Below are positions 4,528-7,180 of a stretch of 7,180 nt of DNA, in pieces (the stretch's first letter is position 1; each line of letters starts with the position of its first letter). The stretch lies in the NCBI GenBank assembly GCA_903908025.1, contig CAIVQM010000355.1:1-7180 (forward strand), given 5' to 3'. The stretch comes from an uncultured bacterium. Its GTDB lineage: Bacteria; Actinomycetota; Actinomycetes; S36-B12. The position numbers and the translations under genes were made by a program. A model generated the notes under the pieces. The model worked only from the letters and a program-made list of their open reading frames with translations, made no database searches and had not been told where the DNA came from.

Positions 4528-6956
4528 CTTGCTGCGGCGAGTGACACCCACTCCAGATCTCGTTCACAGAGGTCGGCCGCCTGGGTGACGGGGACACTGA
4601 CGAGTGAACGGTCTGCATTCGCATCGGTGAGGTAGACCGGACCGATGGGGAAGGGCCCACTCTCCGTGCCGGGCAGCCACCACGGTTTGGCGTAGTCGAG
4701 GGTCACGACGTGTGAACCCGGCGTCAGACCGATCGTGCCAAGTGACGTCGATAGGGAGCCGCCAGGTTCCACCATGCTGGCCGCGGCAGTCACTGTCAGG
4801 CCGTCGACTGATGCGCTCAGTCTGCCAGGGTAGGAACCGCCGATCCACAGCTCGTAGGTCCCAGGCGCAGTGACCGCGAACGGCACGTCGACCCTGCCGG
4901 CGTCCGACGGGAAGACGGCCTCACCGCTGGCATCTGCAGTCCACCCGGCGGGCAGGATTTCGGCCGTGAGCGGCAGGACGGTCGCAGGGATCCGTGGCGC
5001 CGCGACGAGCGTGCTGCCGGGGGGTGCACTTGCCGCGAGTTCGGTGATCGCGGCACAGGCCGATTCGGGTGCAACGCCAAACAAGCCAGTCAGGGGCACA
5101 TCGGCCTCGGTGTCGGGGGTGCCAGCCGTCCGACGCCAGACGTCGTAGTAGACACCCGGGCGTACCAGTTCGTAGGTCGCAGGCGGACGTGTGCCGGTGG
5201 GTGATCGGCGCAAGACGAGCAACGGGTACTGCTCGAGCGTCGAGGGGGGGAAGGCGCTGACGTCGAAGGACTGTCCCTTCTGTCCGATCGTGCCATCACG
5301 GAGTGGGATCTGGTTCACGCGGAGTTCGGCAGCGACCTCGGTGTCGAGATCGCGAAGGAAGTGCCGGCCGCCGAATGTCGAGAAGTCGGTCATGAGGGCC
5401 GGGCCCTGACCGGCGAACGCGTGCCCGATGACCTCCAGTTCGGTTTGCTGGGATACGGGTGCGAGCCATACGGCCTTGTATGCCAGCGTGTTCGACCAGA
5501 GCACGCCGAGAACGATGATGGCCACGGCAGATGCGCCGAGAACACGGCCCACCGTGCGGGTCGTGGATGCGGTGTGGTTGCTCGGGCGCATCGCCAGGAG
5601 CCACCCGGCACCGGCGAATGCGCAGGCCAGGATCGCGGGCGACGCGACGGCTGTGGCCTTCCCGGCAAGCCAGGCCCCGCCGGAGAACTGCGAGTAGGCA
5701 AGGACGACCACGGCTGAGCCGGTATAGAAGGGCAGCGCCCACGACCGGTGGCGCACGGCGATGACGAAACCGAGAATGGCGAAGACGGCGACAACGGCCG
5801 CCCCGATGCCGGTGACGAGGGGTTGCTCGGTGGGGAACCGGAAGTCGGCCGCAAGCCACACGCCCGTGGCCTGCCATGGGTTGAGTGGTCCAACGAGATT
5901 GCCGATGTCGGGAATCTCGGGAACGAGGGCCAGACGCGCGGGCATGGCCCCCAGTGCGAGGAGCACGGCCCCCGTTGCGAGCCCGGCGGTGACGGCGGAG
6001 GCCGCGATCGCACCCGAGTACGGGCGTCGGATGATCCACCCGAGCAGAACGGCAGCGACGAGCACCGGCCCCACGTAACCCGCACCCGATGACCCGGTGA
6101 CGGTGAGAAAGGCGAGCGCCGCGACCCCGGGAGGCAGCAGCGCACGCCACGTCGAACCACGTCGGGTCGCTTGGACGGCCGTGACGCTCAGCACGGCGAG
6201 CAGCACGGGCAGCAGGATCTCCTTCAGCCCGCCCCACAGGACGTAGGCGAAGACGGTGGCCGCCTGCGCGGCGATGATGCTGACCAGGGCGCGAAGCCAA
6301 CGCGGGGAGACGAGCGTGCGAAGCAGGTGAAAGGTGGCCAAGGCGAGCAGTGCGCCGAGCACGCACATGTAAGGGTGGAGCAGCCAGGCAATATCGACGC
6401 CCGTGAGTTGGGACATCACGCCGAGCGGAGGGAATGCCCCGGTCGGGTAGGGCGCGCCCCCGGTGCCACGGAAGTTGACGTCGATGAGGCGTTCGAACGT
6501 CGATGTGACGGGTTCTGGCATCGTCTTGCCAGCTGCCATGAGCCGGTCGGTGAAGGCCAGCCAGGATGCGCTGTCGTCGAGTTTGACCCAGCCGGCCCAG
6601 GAGGTCTGACCGCTCATCGCGACCGGGGCGGCGAAACTGGCGAACGACGTCAGCGCGACGATGGCCGGCCAGGGATCGAGTCGCCTGAGGCCGACGCGAA
6701 TGTCGTGTCGGCCGCGGAGGGCGGACACGACGAGGCCAGCAACCGCGACGAGGCACAGGGCGGCGGTTGTGTAGGGCGCCGTCGTTGCTGAGAACGTCGT
6801 TACGGTCCCGAGGAGTACGACCAGTGAGAGCCCGATGGGGGCCGTTACCGGGCCGATTCGAAGGATGCGCTGGGACGAGGCAACGAGCAGCCCGGCCCCG
6901 AGCAGGATCGCCGCGAGGAAGAGCGGGGCAACCACGTAAGCCATCAGGAGGTTCAT
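4524..6956 (-). CDS. Polytopic membrane protein with large extracytoplasmic domain, probable GT-C-type glycosyltransferase
   Basis: An 810-residue protein in two parts. Residues 1-490 hold about 13 hydrophobic helices, with a large outer loop after the fourth (about 116-187) containing the acidic motif VKLDDSASW (124-132) and GGAPYPTGAFPP (166-177). Acidic residues in an early outer loop are where GT-C enzymes that use polyprenyl-phosphate sugars keep their catalytic group. The loop segment WLAGKATAVASP (429-440) resembles conserved stretches of other large bacterial GT-C-like proteins. Residues 491-810 are non-membrane; 683-755 read as a beta-sandwich, carbohydrate-binding-like domain (PGTYELWIGGSYPGRLSASV). 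Two cysteines in this part (634, 797) could form a disulfide. GAGG-type ribosome site 7 nt before the ATG supports the start. It overlaps the MFS gene tail-to-tail and follows the TPR gene by 45 nt. I recognise no specific family; enzyme activity is inferred. Confidence 0.72.
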   Translation of the reverse strand: MNLLMAYVVAPLFLAAILLGAGLLVASSQRILRIGPVTAPIGLSLVVLLGTVTTFSATTAPYTTAALCLVAVAGLVVSALRGRHDIRVGLRRLDPWPAIVALTSFASFAAPVAMSGQTSWAGWVKLDDSASWLAFTDRLMAAGKTMPEPVTSTFERLIDVNFRGTGGAPYPTGAFPPLGVMSQLTGVDIAWLLHPYMCVLGALLALATFHLLRTLVSPRWLRALVSIIAAQAATVFAYVLWGGLKEILLPVLLAVLSVTAVQATRRGSTWRALLPPGVAALAFLTVTGSSGAGYVGPVLVAAVLLGWIIRRPYSGAIAASAVTAGLATGAVLLALGAMPARLALVPEIPDIGNLVGPLNPWQATGVWLAADFRFPTEQPLVTGIGAAVVAVFAILGFVIAVRHRSWALPFYTGSAVVVLAYSQFSGGAWLAGKATAVASPAILACAFAGAGWLLAMRPSNHTASTTRTVGRVLGASAVAIIVLGVLWSNTLAYKAVWLAPVSQQTELEVIGHAFAGQGPALMTDFSTFGGRHFLRDLDTEVAAELRVNQIPLRDGTIGQKGQSFDVSAFPPSTLEQYPLLVLRRSPTGTRPPATYELVRPGVYYDVWRRTAGTPDTEADVPLTGLFGVAPESACAAITELAASAPPGSTLVAAPRIPATVLPLTAEILPAGWTADASGEAVFPSDAGRVDVPFAVTAPGTYELWIGGSYPGRLSASVDGLTVTAAASMVEPGGSLSTSLGTIGLTPGSHVVTLDYAKPWWLPGTESGPFPIGPVYLTDANADRSLVSVPVTQAADLCERDLEWVSLAAAS

Positions 6957-6963
6957 CGGACCG

Positions 6964-6967
6964 CCTC
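6964..6967 (-). promoter_or_regulatory. Ribosome binding site of the 810-residue membrane protein
   Basis: On the minus strand GAGG lies 7 nt before the ATG at 6956, supporting that start over the internal ATG four codons downstream. Confidence 0.55.
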
Positions 6968-7001
6968 GGGGCGCGGGTGAGGTGGGGAGGCGTGCCGTGC
7001 G

Positions 7002-7180
7002 CTATCCAAGGTCGATCCCTTCCGGTAACCGGGAGGCGAGGGTGGGGTCGAGGCCGACAGCCTGCTGGAGGAGTGAGACTGCCTCATCGCGCTCGCCCGA
7101 GGCGTGCAGCAGCAGGCCCAGATTCCATTGGGCGGCCGGCCGATCCGGCTGCAACTCCAGGACGCGCCGGTAAGAGGCGA
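7002..7180 (-). CDS. TPR-repeat protein, C-terminal end (partial)
   Basis: The last 58 codons of a gene that enters from the right edge and ends at a TAG (7004-7002). The visible part contains the end of one tetratricopeptide repeat (YRRVLELQPDRP) and a full following one: AAQWNLGLLLHASGERDEAV, then SLLQQAVGLDP. This shows the standard pattern of Asn-Leu-Gly, a small residue, Gly-x-x-x-Glu-Ala and a closing Asp-Pro. A short tail RLPEGIDLG follows. TPRs mediate protein-protein contacts, so its job depends on the unseen N-terminal part, which could carry a signal peptide, a membrane anchor or a catalytic domain such as a glycosyltransferase. It lies 45 nt upstream of the 810-residue membrane protein on the same strand, consistent with one operon and perhaps a shared process. 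Confidence 0.85.
   Translation of the reverse strand, partial: ASYRRVLELQPDRPAAQWNLGLLLHASGERDEAVSLLQQAVGLDPTLASRLPEGIDLG

Noticed and set aside
4500..4560. Terminator between the convergent MFS and membrane protein genes
   Set aside because: The genes overlap by 4 nt, and I see no stem-loop of useful length around the junction.
5296..6756. A long 486-codon open frame on the minus strand inside the 810-residue membrane protein gene
   Set aside because: It is arginine- and proline-rich with no domain, shifted relative to a clearly membrane-type protein on the same strand; a GC-rich shadow frame.
6962..6992. Six-base inverted repeat CGCCTC/GAGGCG covering the ribosome site of the 810-residue protein gene
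   Set aside because: The stem is short and the loop long (19 nt); in GC-rich DNA this is expected by chance.

Overview
The window is GC-rich, densely packed DNA with GTG starts and overlapping stop/start codons. The gene order pgsA – cinA C-terminal domain – clgR is characteristic of Actinomycetota (in mycobacteria a pgsA gene also lies next to clgR), and a DUF3046 protein, an actinobacterial family, follows a little further on. I read it as the chromosome of an actinobacterium and cannot place the genus from sequence alone. No rRNA, tRNA, CRISPR, insertion sequence or integrase gene was seen.

Layout: (1) 2-1100, plus strand: pgsA (phosphatidylglycerophosphate synthase family) overlapping a stand-alone CinA C-terminal/PncC-type NMN amidohydrolase. 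(2) 1101-1252: the only sizeable non-coding gap. It holds a strong hairpin and, directly after it, a perfect GGAAT-N18-GTT match to the SigR/SigH-type ECF promoter consensus. This leads into (3) clgR at 1253-1516, a short Cro/C1-type regulator of the Clp-protease regulator family. (4) 1501-2328, minus strand: a YwiC-like membrane protein whose 3' end overlaps that of clgR. (5) 2364-4527, plus strand: DUF3046 – sulfotransferase-like – MFS transporter, each junction being a 4-nt GTGA overlap. (6) 4524-6956, minus strand: an 810-residue polytopic membrane protein with a large extracytoplasmic domain, probably a GT-C-type glycosyltransferase. It is preceded by (7) the 3' end of a TPR-protein gene that runs off the window edge.

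How the genes may work together: the left half is conserved housekeeping (phospholipid synthesis, pyridine nucleotide salvage, proteolytic stress control). In many actinobacteria DUF3046 sits close to recA/recX; here it is translationally coupled to a sulfotransferase and an MFS exporter-like protein, facing a membrane glycosyltransferase-like gene and a TPR gene. I infer, without proof, that the right half is an accessory block concerned with making, sulfating and moving a cell-surface or secreted glycoconjugate, placed next to the conserved block. The two best-supported novel observations are the stress-type promoter with its hairpin ahead of clgR, and the coupled DUF3046–sulfotransferase–MFS operon with a hairpin pressed against the MFS start codon.
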